A DNA stretch of 64,000 bases from contig JBBPUQ010000005.1 of the NCBI GenBank assembly GCA_038501195.1, positions 3,782,001-3,846,000 on the forward strand, read 5' to 3'. Source of the stretch: Nemania diffusa. Taxonomy: Eukaryota > Ascomycota > Sordariomycetes > Xylariales > Xylariaceae. This document shows, in pieces, positions 24,165 to 35,834 of this stretch (position 1 is its first letter; every line of letters begins with the position of its first letter). Made by a program: the position numbers and the translations under genes. The notes beneath the pieces were generated by a model that was not told where the DNA came from, did no database searches, and saw only the letters and a program-made list of their open reading frames with translations.

Positions 24165-25548
24165 ATGGCTCCTTCAGCAATCCCGCAGAACGGCCACCGT
24201 GGCGAACAAGATTTGGATTTAACTTCCTCGGCCGTTGAGCATCGGATGGCCGAGAACCAACCCTCAAATAGCACTACCGTTGGCGCGGCAAGCAATGGCG
24301 TCTCACAGCCCAATGTTCAGGAGCTCGACGCCTCAAAACTCACTTACACCTTCACACAAAACCCCCGGGAAGTGCCTGCAGTGGGCGTCACGGCAGACAA
24401 CGGCAACAGCATCTGCACCGACCACATGATCATGGCCAAGTGGTCAGCGAAGGACGGATGGGCCGCGCCAGAGCTAAAGCCATTCGGACCTCTGAGCTTG
24501 ATGCCGACGGCGTCCGTGCTTCATTACGCGACGGAATGCTTTGAGGGCTTGAAGGCGTACCGTGGCTACGACGGCAAGCTGCGGGTTTTCCGTCCCGACC
24601 GCAACTGCGAACGCATGCTGATGTCGTCTGTCCGCATCAGCCTGCCGTCTTTCAAGCCAAGCGAGCTTGAGAAGATGATTATCGCATTGATGTCCGTCGA
24701 CGGCCCGAAGTGGCTGCCTCGCTCCCGCCCCGGCTCGTTCATCTACCTGCGTCCGACTATGATCGGCACGCACTCGCAGCTAGGCGTCCAGGCTCCCTCG
24801 GAAGCCCTGCTCTACATCATCGCGAGCATGATGCCCCCGATGGACTCGCCACCCGGTGGCATGAAGCTCCACACCTCGCCCGATGACATGGTGCGTGCGT
24901 GGGTTGGCGGCTTCGGATACGCAAAGGTCGGCGCGAACTACGGGCCTTCGTTGTTGGCCACCAAGGAGGCTCGCGCGAGGGGCTTCCACCAAATCCTGTG
25001 GCTCTATGGCAAGAACGGCGAGTGTACGGAGGCAGGCGCCAGTAATTTCTTCGTCGTTTGGAAGACACGCGAGGGGAAGACGCAGCTTGTGACCGCACCC
25101 TTGGACGATCGTTTGATTCTCGCCGGCGTTACTAGAAACAGTGTGCTGGCTCTTGTGAGAGAGCGCCTCGCTGACGAGATCGAGGTCGTCGAGCGCAAAT
25201 ACACCATTGATGAGGTTTTCGAGGCGAGCGCCGAGGGTCGGTTAGTCGAGTCGTTTGCTTCTGGTACAGCGGTAAGTTCTCAAACAGGTCTCTTCTTACC
25301 TCCAGTCTCATGTCTATGATGTCCTGTCAGTAGTGCTTAGATTAGCTCATCTTGCTGACGCTCCGCCCCTATAGTACTTTGTCTGCCCCATCTCACTCAT
25401 TCACCACCGTGGGAATGATATCCAAATCCCAGCCGGCAAGGGCGGTGAGGGCGCTCCCATTACTCTACGTGTGAAGAAATGGCTTATCGACATCAAATAT
25501 GGCCGAGAGGATCACCCCTGGGGTATCGTTGTGCCCGAGGAGAACTAG
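24165..25548 (+). CDS. Branched-chain amino acid aminotransferase
   Basis: Two exons, 24165..25271 and 25375..25548 (103-nt intron, GTAAGT...TATAG, phase 0), 426 residues. This fold-type IV PLP enzyme interconverts Leu/Ile/Val with their 2-oxo acids using glutamate/2-oxoglutarate. Family motifs are present: LHYATECFEGLKAYRG (119-134), the PLP lysine in GYAKVGANYG (Lys254), QILWLYG...CTEAGASNFFVVW, and in exon 2 a terminal YFVCPISLIHHRG...WLIDIKYGREDHPWG. The length fits the family. The N-terminus (MAPSAIPQNGHRGEQ) carries acidic residues early and is not a clear mitochondrial presequence, so a cytosolic BAT2-like isoform is more likely. An upstream out-of-frame ATG near 24011 could form a leader ORF. 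Confidence 0.94.
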
Positions 25549-26495
25549 AATACTCTCCTTCCCCGCTTCCTCACCCCAGCTCCTAGCCGTAGGCTAGACC
25601 CCGCGAAGGGGAACGGGTCCCTGTGCGATTTAGGGCGTATGATTGACACGTCGTGTAGAGAGTCGCTCTATGGAAGTCCTCCTGGCTTATTGATGGTACG
25701 CGTGTCCCGATGCAGCTTCATGCGTATATTCCAACGAGCGCTCCCGGACATGTCCACGGACGAGAAACACAACGTCGCTGAAAGTCCTAGACACAGCCTC
25801 ACGGAAGTTAAACTCACCAACCAACGTTGTGTGATGATAGTGCCACCACGGTGATGTCTCCGGAGCTGGGGTGGGGACGAACCGCAGCGTGTGCCCCAAC
25901 AGGTCAGCAGGCTTATGACCACCAATAAATAGTAAGTCTGTATACATAGCGGACTATACATTAAGAATACTTGCTTTCAGCGTCTGCATTTGGGTTAGGA
26001 GTAAAGAAAAAGCTGGGTATGTGTGTATCAATCCTGGTATCGGATGCAGAGATGGCCAAGATGGACTCAATGCACTTAAAAATAGCTTATATCTGGTTAC
26101 TATATGGCGGAGAATGCGATGTCGTGCATAATCGACGTCCTGTCAGAAGAGGTGGTCCGCTGGCCATGATAGATTAATAGACCTTGCTCGAATATTGTCA
26201 AAGACTTGCTAGCATTTTCGTTGCTTATTTGGCTGGGTGGCTTTATGTGTAGTCTCACCTCTCATTCTTAATAAATGCCACATAAACCATCAACCTGAGC
26301 AAACACTCTGTGTCCTGCTGCCCATCTACATAAAGCCAATTATAGCATAGATTCGTTGACAAACTAGCGACAGTCGTGATCGCAATGCGCCTATTGAGAA
26401 CTCCAAGGCGACGCATCCCTTTTCGAGCACTGAGACGGTTTATAACACGCTTCATCCATCGCGGAAGCCCGCCAGCCCAGCGACAAGCAGCTGCC
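25549..26495. other. Convergent intergenic region
   Basis: Lies between the 3' ends of the aminotransferase and coiled-coil genes. Short frames on both strands lack family features. No terminator-type element is claimed. Confidence 0.5.
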
Positions 26496-27541
26496 TCAAC
26501 CAAGGCTGCATTTGAGCATCGCCTCGAGAATGTTAGCCTCTTCATCCTTCAGTTTCTCCTGAAACTCCTAGTACTCAATCAGCATATTGCTCTGTCCTAC
26601 GATCTAAGAGAGTTCGACCGAGTCGGGTCAGGGTTCAGCGATGGACTCACCTCCTCGCATGCCGTCATATCTTCCACTACCTGTCTACTTCGGCGGTCAA
26701 TATCGAGATCTTCCTTGTCGGCCCAGGCGCGATTCGAGGACATCCCACTTGTTCCGTTAAAAGACTCACGTTCAAGGAGCACACGAAGTGTATTTGAGAG
26801 TTCGTCGATATCATTCTGAGTCTTCTCCCAGGAACTCCACAGTTGGGCAAGTTGTTTTGATCTTTCGGCTTCGGTCTCCTGGTATTTGGATATCGCACTT
26901 CCTAACCGTAATGTACGGGTTCTCTGCTGGCCATCTTCGCTGCTGATCTGGGTGTCGACTTCGCAATCGAGAGATGACGCACATAGCTGGCGCGCTTTGC
27001 TCCCAATCTTGCTCAGCGTGGAAATGTTGGCGTTGATCTTCTCTTCCACCTCCATTGCTAGAGCTTCTTCTGTCTTTGAGACATCCTTGACTCCGTTGGA
27101 ATGAAGGGTCACACGAAGTGCCGCATAATTGCCTATGGAATGTTAGTCATACTTGTTCACCTGTCTACCTTAGACAACTGGAGGACATAGCGGGAAAGGG
27201 AAATGACAGTAGAAAACGGTTAAAAGGTATCTATGATTGAAAAACGACATTAACCTACGTTTTAAGTCTTCGAGGATAGGTGATTCGGGAATAGGGGAAA
27301 GGCTGGTTCGTACATGGCGCCGGCCTCGAAGACGATCAATTGGGAGGTTATCATCGTTGATCTTGCGTCGTTTGTATTTATCAAATATGGGAAGCATGGA
27401 ATGGTGTGCGCGTTTCTTTGGTAGCGGCGGATGAGCATCGTCCTCATCTTCATCTAGCAGTTGCTCTCGTACAGTTTTACGACGTCCATCTTCGCTGTGA
27501 AGAGGTGTTGGAAGGGCAGAGGGGAATAGACGAGTCCACAT
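26496..27541 (-). CDS. Unknown coiled-coil protein with basic N-terminal half
   Basis: Three exons, complement(26496..26567, 26651..27132, 27259..27541), 278 residues. Residues 1-95 are charged (QLLDEDEDDAHPPLPKKRAH, then YKRRK and RLRGRR), with possible nuclear-localisation patches. From about residue 95 on (RNYAALRVTLHSNGVKD...) the sequence is Glu/Lys/Leu-rich and predicted by eye to be coiled coil (EEALAMEVEEKINANISTL). The last exon encodes EFQEKLKDEEANILEAML, also helical. Intron 1 has a GTAGGT donor, GACTAAC branch and TAG acceptor (phase 1); intron 2 has GTGAGT...CTAG (phase 0). The frame runs through all three exons. I do not recognise the family; a chromosome- or spindle-associated role is possible but unsupported. 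Confidence 0.65.
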
Positions 27542-29431
27542 GCTGACTTGAATTACTGAGGCCGCTGAATATAGGAGACTTGAGAACCGCGCGAATATAG
27601 CACACGATAGGTTGAATTACTATAATGATATGGAAAAGTTATATTTGGATTATAGAGAATGAAGAAGCAGTGAGCTTAGAAAGTGACCTCAACACAGAGA
27701 TGGATGGTCGTTCTAGTTGAGCTACGTTGGTGCCGTAGTGGGCAGTCGCATCACAAAAGCGTAACTGCGGAAGGAAGGGTTAGACGCCGAAAAGGAGAAG
27801 GAGGAGTCCATCTAGGATCGTCATTGCCTCTGCTATATTGTCGTTATACTAGGCAGGACCTCCCTCATTCAAAGTTGGGTCTAGGCGCCCTTTCTCATAT
27901 CTATGTCTAAACAGAGCTCGCTTAGAATTCAACACATATACTGAGTTGCTTAGCTAGGCATGTAGTCAAGTTTTTGGAGCTTCGAGTTAGCCTTAAATTT
28001 AAGGCATTTATCTCCCGTAGTTTGTCAATCTAGTAGTTGGGAGAGTGGCTCACAAACATTCAACTCTCGGTATACTACCGACTATTGCTACACTATCCCG
28101 AGCGCTCGCGTAGTCTTTTTTTCATCATAGGGCTGAAAGGAAGTATTGCAAAGGTGTCACATCCGGAATACACATTTTGGATTCTCCTAAGTTGGCTTGC
28201 ATATGGACTCGTGTAGTATGCCTATAGTAATAGCTAGGAGTTTTTGTTGGCTCTAGCCACAACCATATCAATGCTGGTACTTGTTTCTTGCCTTTTTGTT
28301 AAAAAGGCATCAAGTTGTTGACCGTGCTATCGTAGCACCGATGAGTCCGAGATTTCCTTGTCAATATAATATTTCGTACTAAACTACGATGACACTGACA
28401 TACCATACCTTTTGGCGTTGTGACCGTAATCGAAGGATATTGTGTCGGTCATCATACTAGCGAGTAACCTTCGAGAAAGGAAGTAATCCTATTGAGGCGT
28501 TATATTATGATAAACTAAGAATAGTTCTCACATAGTCATCATTGTATTTAATTGATTGGTGACCACCTATCATTTTTCGATGACATCAGAGGTCCTAATT
28601 CGAGTACCGTATTCGCTTTCGGGAAATTTTGACCCAGACCAAAAATTTATCTCTCTTCGCGTGGCATCTATGTACATCTGCTTACTTACCTACTTTCTAG
28701 AATTTTAGATAGATGGCTATCTAAATTGATAAAACCCTTGGCGAGTAGTCCATTATTCGACAGTTACCTTCTCCTGCCGCATTGTGGTCACTGCTGCATT
28801 GTTGGTAGTGGTGGTGGGGTACCCGTATTCGTATTTTTATAGTTAAAGATGAGAATAAGCTTGCTGTACCTACGCATACCCGAGGAGGCATTTGCTTTGT
28901 GGCGGGTGGAGTCGAGACGGGATTGGGCATAATTGGGGTCCAAATGGAAGCTTAAGTTACTCAACTTTTAGAAAAACTCCACGCTTCCTGATGAATCCAA
29001 ATATCTCCCAGCGATCTACCTTCGAGGTCAGCAGGAAAAGTATGACTGCTTAGCATTGCAGCCCATGCTGGCTAACAGCTACCGTATACGTAATCACTCT
29101 GTACATAGGTACATCCCTATTGGAGAGTCAACAATGGAATGAATCAGTGACACCTGATTGGCTAGCTGTATCAAGAATAGCCAAATCGGGTAAAAACACG
29201 CTAGAGAGTTCGATCGCCCACTACCGCGCCGCCCCTGACAGGACAGATTAGCAGGCAATGTTCCACTGGGGAGACAAAAACATCACGAAGGGGAAATTTG
29301 TCACGGCAACACACCGACTTCCTCTCCTTGCCCGACCACGCACAAGGAGGATACCACGCTGAAGCCTTCGCCCGACGCACATTTAATTGTTGCGTTGTCC
29401 ACTCCTTTTTCTTTCTTAGAAGGCTTTCAAG
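27542..29431. promoter_or_regulatory. 1.9-kb divergent intergenic region
   Basis: Separates the starts of the coiled-coil gene (-) and ERG4 (+), so it must hold both promoters. It contains two tight hairpins around 28287-28338 (listed separately). Small frames are not protein-like. Confidence 0.45.
28287..28338 (+). other. Pair of perfect hairpins
   Basis: First hairpin: GCCTTTTT-GTT-AAAAAGGC at 28290-28308, extended by CTT/AAG arms with a small bulge (28287-28314). Second: GTGCTA-TCG-TAGCAC at 28324-28338. They are 15 bases apart and followed by CGATGAGTCC. Nothing shows that they are transcribed. Confidence 0.5.
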
Positions 29432-31530
29432 ATGTCGTCCCGGTACTCTCTTCGAGCAACTCCTAGGTACGTATCGCTATTTATTTTGGTGTGTTGTTGT
29501 TTCGTGACCGTCAGCGTTCCCGCGCCGAACCATGGAACTGACGTTACGCGTGGAATTATGAGATGCGGTTCATCGAAATTAGAACATGGCGATGTACAGT
29601 GTCATCGATCCTTGGTTTGGCAATTGTCGTCGTCCTAGTGGACACGTATTAATTTTTTTTTTCATGGATTGTGTCGCAAACTTTGTCGAGTCAACTAACC
29701 ACAATTTTATTTTAGGAAAAAGGAGCTTTTTGAGGGTATGATAGAGACGCCTGCTCGCCGATCTACCCGTCGAAAGTCCCAATTCCCTCCGATCGAAGCA
29801 TCCGACGGCGAGTCGAGCTCTGCGGCCGAAACTACTACCACTGCCATGTCCACTCGGACGAGGGGTACCATTCGGCGGAAGCCCGTCCCCAAGTTCGAGG
29901 ACTCGGACGACGCGAAGAACGAAACTTTCAGCCCTGTTAAAATAGAAGACGTCCCCGAAGTGACCAACGGCTATGCTAATAGCAACGGTTACGCTAATAG
30001 CAACGGTTACGCTAATGGCAACGGACATGCCAATGGTAATGAATATGCCAATGGTAATGGACATGCTGTGCTAAAATCTGCTGTGCCCAAAGAAGAGAAG
30101 GTAGTCGATGGCTGGAAGCCCGGTATGGACCACAAGATCGACTACTCGGGGCATTTCGAATTCGGAGGGAGCTTCGGCGCCTTCGGCTTGATGATTGGAT
30201 TCCCGCTGTTGATGTGGTACATGTGGATTGGTGCCACCCAATATGGTGGAAAGCTTCCATTGCCCGAGGAGGGACAGTCCTTGACCGATTTCGCTGAACA
30301 CCTAGGACACCTCGTATATACCAAGGCGTTTCCGACTCTGCAGGCTTGGAAGATCTACTGGGGATACATGATCTTCGAGGGGATTTGCTACCTGGTGTTG
30401 CCTGGTGTCGAGGGCTACGGTAAGCCGCTTCCTTTCAAGGGTGGCCAGCAGCTCCGGTATTACTGCAACGCCTACGCGAGTTTCTACTTCACCATCCTGG
30501 TCATGGCTGTTTTGCACCTGAGCGGCTACTTCCCCATCTATACCTTCATCGACGAGTTTGGCCCCCTCATGAGTGTCGCGATCCTCTCCGGCTACCTTGT
30601 CAGCTTCGTCGCCTATTTCTCTGCTCTTGCTCGTGGGGAGCAACACCGCATGACCGGCTATCCGATTTACGATTTCTTCATGGGCGCCGAGCTTAACCCG
30701 CGTATGTTCGGAATCCTCGACATGAAGATGTTTTACGAGGTTCGCATCCCCTGGTACATCCTGTTCGGCATTACCGTCGCGACCGCCGCGCGTCAGTACG
30801 AGGAGTACGGCTATGTGGCCGGCGAGGTCTGGTTCCTGGTCATGGCGCACTACCTGTACGCCAACGCCTGCTCCAAGGGCGAGCAGCTGATCATCACGAC
30901 CTGGGACATGTACTACGAGAAGTGGGGCTTCATGCTGATCTTCTGGAACATGGCCGGCGTGCCGCTCTCGTACTGCCACTGCACGCTCTACCTCGCCAGC
31001 CACGACCCCTCCGAGTACAGCTGGAACAGGTGGGCCCTCGGCGCGCTCTTCGCGGCCTACCTCGGCGCCTACGTGGTCTGGGACCAGTGCAACGGGCAGA
31101 AGAACGCGTTCCGCGCCAAGGAGCGCGGCCAGCTGCTCAAGCGCCGCACGTTCCCCGCCCTGCCCTGGACCTACCTCGAGGACCCCCAGACCATCGACAC
31201 CGACACGGGCGACAAGCTGCTCGTCGACGGCTGGTACGGCTACGCGCGCAAGATCCACTACGCCTGCGACGTCTTCTTCGCCCTCTCCTGGGGCCTCGTC
31301 ACCGGCTTCGAGAGCCCCTTCCCCTGGTTCTACCCCGTCTTCTTCGTCTGCATGATCGCGCACCGCACCATGCGCGACGTCGAGCGCTGCCGCAACAAGT
31401 ACGGCGAGGCGTGGAAGGAGTACGAGAGACGGGTCCCGTACCAGTTCATCCCTGTAAGTTCCCCGACATCTCCTGCTTATTTAACAAGAGAAGAATCATT
31501 TCACTAACGGTATGTCAGTATGTGTTCTGA
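29432..31530 (+). CDS. ERG4: Delta(24(24(1)))-sterol reductase, last step of ergosterol synthesis
   Basis: Three exons, 29432..29466, 29716..31453 and 31519..31530; 594 residues. Exon 1 encodes only [12 protein letters not shown], which joins [16 protein letters not shown], the usual N-terminus of fungal Erg4. The last exon adds only YVF, giving the family ending [12 protein letters not shown]. The body has multiple TM segments ([52 protein letters not shown]) and conserved loops ([48 protein letters not shown]). It reduces the C24(28) bond in the ER using NADPH. A Gly/Asn/Ala hexapeptide repeat occupies the hydrophilic N-terminal region. The 249-nt first intron is long for this genome; the second is 65 nt. 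Confidence 0.95.
29966..30067 (+). repeat. 18-bp in-frame minisatellite within ERG4
   Basis: Five 18-bp units plus 12 bp of a sixth, unit of the type AACGGTTACGCTAATAGC, encoding NGYANS / NGYANG / NGHANG / NEYANG. The first units are nearly identical, so copy number probably varies between strains. It lies in the hydrophilic segment before the first TM helix. Confidence 0.9.
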
Positions 31531-32050
31531 GCTCATTTGACGAGAAAATGATGGCTACATGAAAGAAAAAACTTGCTCTTCTCGGGTTTCAGTGGACTTG
31601 GGGCTGTCTGCAGCTCAGCCGGGCTCGGTTTCGCCGGTTGGAACCGAGCTGGGGCTGCACAGATACGAGTTCGGCCCACCTGCTTGTGGTTTGCGCGGTG
31701 CGGCTCGCGGCTTTAACTTGTACATATCTGATTCTGGAGCCCCGAAGGACCAGGAAATATCTCACCCTAGACATGGGCTGAATACTGCGGGAGAAAGGTT
31801 TCTTAGCTCCTTTTTAATATCATCTATTAAGCACGACTTTAAATGTAATGAATATTCCTTTTTTTTAAAAAAAAGTTTGAACAATATTTGTTCGCTACCA
31901 ATAATTTCTCGATGCGTAGATGATTATCTTCGTGACTGCTCGTTATTACGGAGTAGGTGGTCTAATTGATGACATAAATTTGTAGTATATGTAGACCCAG
32001 GTCATGTTCAACTCATTCATCATGTCTTTAGATATTAATAAGCAAAAATA
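31531..32050. other. Convergent intergenic region
   Basis: 3' flanks of ERG4 (+) and the polymerase epsilon subunit (-). Becomes AT-rich after about 31810. A frame at 31559-31969 shows no protein-like features. Confidence 0.5.
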
Positions 32051-34508
32051 TCAAAACAGGCATTCTCTCACTCTTCCTGTGCCCCCCAACTCATACTCGA
32101 TCCAGCGGCCAACCCCGCGACGCCCAGTCACGAGCACGGGACCCGGGTTCATGACATGACAGCCCTCATACGTAAGCGCGAACGTCGGCGCTGTTGGGTC
32201 CACGAGCACCAATGCTGTCGGCAGCGGGTAGAGGTGCAGCGCACCTGCGTAGTCCCAGTGCACGGGGCGGATTGCGTGGCGAAACGGACACAGGTACCCC
32301 TGGTCGAGCACGGTCTTGACGAGCCTGCGGGCGGTCTGGACGTCGTGGGGAATGTCCGGATATTTAGAGTTAGACTTATTGCTTACAGTGGAGGGGTCGA
32401 CATCCATGCCATCCATATTCTCGCCGGCTAAAGCCATCTCAGTATCGTCATCGTTGGTGTCATCAGGTCGGATTGAGTCTGATTGAGTTTGTGGCGCCTC
32501 GCTTTCCTGGTTTTCGGCGTCTGGATTCGAAGACGATCCCTTGAGACGAACGGCTGTCCGACGCAGACGTGCTGACATGTCATCGCGGAACAGAATGATT
32601 TCGTGCGAGGGCCCGAAAACGGACAAACGCGCTGGATTGCTGGTCCAGATGACTTCGCCGCCGACCCCGTTGCGAGTACCAGCTTCTGCGTTTGCGGACG
32701 TGAAGACTCTTCGGATACGGGACGTGAACAGATCTGGCACTGGCTTACGCGGGAGGGGTACTGCGGACCCGGACGAAAAGGACGATGCCCAGCCGTCGTT
32801 GTCGCCTGGAACGAAAACGAAAGTTGAGCTCTGGAGTAAGGTTGGGAAATCTGCTAACACAGACGCTAAAGAGTCGAAGTATTCCTTATATTCCACGCTT
32901 CCGCCGCTTGCCCCTCCTCCGGCCATCACGGCATGTTGCGTGAAATTCCCCGTTAAAACGAAGGTCATAGGCGACGAGCCCTCGGGCTCCGTCGCGTAGG
33001 TGGTCAAGATTTTACGTAGGGCTTGTAATGCCCTTGGCTGATCAAGGTGCAACTCGCCTATAATGACAACCCGGCCACGACTAGGTAGGTCGGGATCAGG
33101 TTGCGTCTGTCGTAGTAACCGTCTTTCTAGTTTGCGCATCTTAGAGCCCACGGCTCGCTCGCTACCGACGCCTAAGAAGTCGATCCAGCCAAACCCACCT
33201 CCTATAGTGTGATCTTGACCACCGTCGAGTCCGCTTACGCCTAGAGTTGCTTTTCGCTTTTCGCAGGGAGGTTGCCCGATGAAGAACGCCTGAAAACGCC
33301 CACCAATGACGCCGCCAATTCCATTGCTGGCACCAAGGCCTTTCCCTATAGATTCCTCTTCTTCTTCATACACGCCGTCAACTAGGATGATCATTCCTGG
33401 TGTGAACCATGCCGAATTTTCTGGGATGGCTGCCGCGTGCGACAGGTCGAGTGATATTGTCCCTGTCAAATCGTTTATGGCTAGATTTCCCGCAGGTAAG
33501 ATGGAGAGCATTCCGAGAAGCATGTGATGCGTTCCGTGGCGACCGAGGAGGTTGGCGATGGGTGTAATCTTGTGGGTTTGTTGGGTAGTTAACCCCGAGG
33601 ATGACGAGCGTGTTAGTGATGGAGGGCCCTTTGTGGTTGCGACGGCAGAGCTTTGGAATAATTCGTTCCGTAGTAGTCTCTGATGTATAACATTGTATCT
33701 ATTCCGGAATAAGGTCGTCTTGTGCGAAGAGGGGGGCAGCAGCGAGGGTTTCGTAGAGTCCCTAGAATCTCTCAATCAGCTGGGCTCGAAGAAACAGCTT
33801 CAGGTGCTGTAAAACTCACCTCTCAAAATGCTTTTTGGAAATGTTGTAGAGCATGCGTGGCTGGTCGAAGGCGTTTACGACTTTCAGCCAGTTCCGTGGG
33901 TGATTGAGCCCTTCGTCCTCCGGCTCGTCTTCCTGCATCTCCAGTGAGGACATGCCAAAGCTCTTCTGGGTATCTTCGCGCGTGAGTTGTGATGTTGGTC
34001 GTAGTCCGAGTCTCGTATTAGAAAGTTCGGATTGCTGGGCTACATCGAGAGTAAAACTGCCCTGACGACTGGGCTCCGGTGCTGTGCCTATCCTACCACC
34101 GGTCATATTACCCTCGAGGGTCTTGAGGATATCCTTTAGCTCCTGGCTGTTGCCGTCGACAATGACGCCTCCATTGCGACTCTTCCAGCTTCGAGCCACC
34201 TCCTCGAGAACCTTCTCGGCCAGTCCCTCCTCGCGCCATCCTGAGCCGCAGTGGCGTCCAATGAAGGTAGCTAGCTCTTGCAATGCGGTGGATGCGAGTG
34301 TCAAGCTATGCTTCTTCGTGAATGTGCGAAACGCTAAGGGACGCAACGTCGCAGGGGGTAGGAGGATGGGTAATATTGTCGCCTTGGAGGGCGGAGCGAT
34401 GGAGAATGGCTTGAGAGTATGCGCTGGGGTTCCGAAAGCTGGCGAGGAAGAGGGGATTGGATTTAGGGTCAAGGGCGCAGGCGTTTTGGGGGGGAATATC
34501 GAGGCCAT
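32051..34508 (-). CDS. dpb2: DNA polymerase epsilon subunit B
   Basis: Two exons, complement(32051..33761, 33820..34508), 799 residues; the 58-nt intron has a GTGAGT donor with an in-frame TGA and a CTAG acceptor. The N-terminal part contains ILPILLPPATLRPLAFRTFTK and LQELATFIGRHCGSGWREEGL, conserved in fungal Dpb2. Then comes an OB-like region (HMLLGMLSILPAGNLAINDL...) and the inactivated phosphoesterase-like fold (VVIIGELHLD, FVLTGNF, FVFVPGDND). The C-terminus CPFRHAIRPVHWDYAGALHLYPLP is also typical. The protein is an essential subunit of the leading-strand polymerase and links it to the CMG helicase. The start MASIFPPKTPAP is chosen for its match to the family N-terminus; the frame is open further upstream. 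A low-complexity Asp/Glu/Ser segment lies between the two last conserved blocks. Confidence 0.93.
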
Positions 34509-35027
34509 CTGATGACCCTGGTTGTTTTGCATTTTGTCGGATTTTCCTTCCCTGTTGTTTAAAAGTATGTACAAAGCTGTACTAGACTAGAAAACTACCT
34601 AGGTAGCTCATGGCATTTGCAGATTGTTGTATTCGGGTGTACAAATCCTATATAAGCCGTGGTTCAACTCGGCATCATATCTTAGGCACCTATTAGAACG
34701 ATAGCACGAGGGTCTTCTTAGAAAGCGCGTCGACGCGTTAATAGATTTCCAGTCGTGGGGTACCTAGGTACGTTCTTCTGTAGTAGCTCGGTCTTGGTAC
34801 CCCACATGCATATGGAGCTCGATCAAGGATCTGTGATAGGACGCCTGTAACTCTCCCTACGTCAGTTCAGCGCAAAATTATACCTGGACAAGAGCTGTAA
34901 CTACGCATGCTGGGTACGGTATTGTACAAAACCTCAACGATAATTTGCCTGTCTTTCTTACACCTGGGCCTCTATCCGAAAAGATCCAGGCCTCGCTGCA
35001 TCTTCGTCGTTACTATAGGCATTTACA
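34509..35027. promoter_or_regulatory. Divergent intergenic region
   Basis: 519 bp between the starts of dpb2 (-) and the mitochondrial-protein gene (+). Contains two CCTAGGT palindromes (34596-34606 and 34759-34770). No specific factor site is claimed. Confidence 0.4.
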
Positions 35028-35834
35028 ATGATATTATCGCGAGTGGCGGTTAGGCCGGCATGTAAGAAACTACTTGCGCATCGTTACATCTCTACTTTAA
35101 AGTCCAATCCTCACATAGTCAGTCGCACCTATTTCTTCCCTAATTATATACTTATACTAACCATTCTTATCACTTTTAGAAAGCCTTCCCTAATGCTGCT
35201 CCCAATAGTGGATATTTGCTCACATACCTCGACACAAACCCTCCAACATCTAGATTGGCCATTGGCACGTCCGCCCAACTTCCGCCGACGCCTCAGTCAT
35301 TCACCGAGAACCATGAGTTCTCATCTATTTTGAATGATGTACTTCGTCAGTATGCTGCCGAAGACCCAGACCTACAGTCTCAAGCACAAGCGTTTGCCGG
35401 TCCCGGAGGTGCGACGCTCGGCTCGCACGGCGCTTTCTTTTCTCAACCGCGGAGACAACGCGCCACAAGAAAAACCGCAGCCGACAGCAGTGGAGCTGGT
35501 GGCGCGTCTGCTCAAGGCGGAGCTGGTGGTGCGGGAGTCGGTGGCTATGTTCATCTCTCTGATCTTCGGAATCCGCCCGATTATGGAAGAATAGCTTTTC
35601 CTGAAGACATTCTGGGTAGCATTGAAGTCGACGGACATGGTAAGATTGTGGGCGAATTCGAGCCCAGCGGTACATACCGCATCATAACTAACGAGGGCAT
35701 GTAAGTTGTCAACCCCTTCAGGTCACTATCCTTAGCCGTAATTAACCCACATCTACGATCGTAGTCTTGGCCTAAGTGACTTCTTGCGGGCAAAGCTTGT
35801 GGAAAAGCTCAAGGAGGATGAAAAAAAGAGCTGA
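35028..35834 (+). CDS. Small conserved fungal protein, probably mitochondrial
   Basis: Three exons, 35028..35117, 35180..35700, 35765..35834; 226 residues. The N-terminus MILSRVAVRPACKKLLAHRY is basic, hydroxylated and without acidic residues, like a mitochondrial presequence. Exon 2 gives GYLLTYLDTNPPTSRLAIGT, a Gly/Ala-rich linker and VHLSDLRNPPDYGRIAFPED. Exon 3 gives LGLSDFLRAKLVEKLKEDEK. I recall similar sequences in other filamentous ascomycetes without an assigned function. Intron 2 is clear (GTAAGT...CGTAG, split Ile codon). Intron 1 is less certain: a TACTAAC branch and TTTTAG acceptor are good, but the best in-phase donor is GTCAGT, which is weak, so the first exon boundary may differ. 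Confidence 0.75.

Noticed and set aside
30302..31363. 353-codon open frame antisense to ERG4
   Set aside because: Val/Glu/Gly/Asp-rich with no domain; it mirrors the GC-rich third positions of ERG4, whose protein is unmistakable on the other strand.
31559..31969. 136-codon frame after ERG4
   Set aside because: Runs into AT-rich 3' flank; no homologous motif, and no splice connection to ERG4, which already ends with its family terminus.
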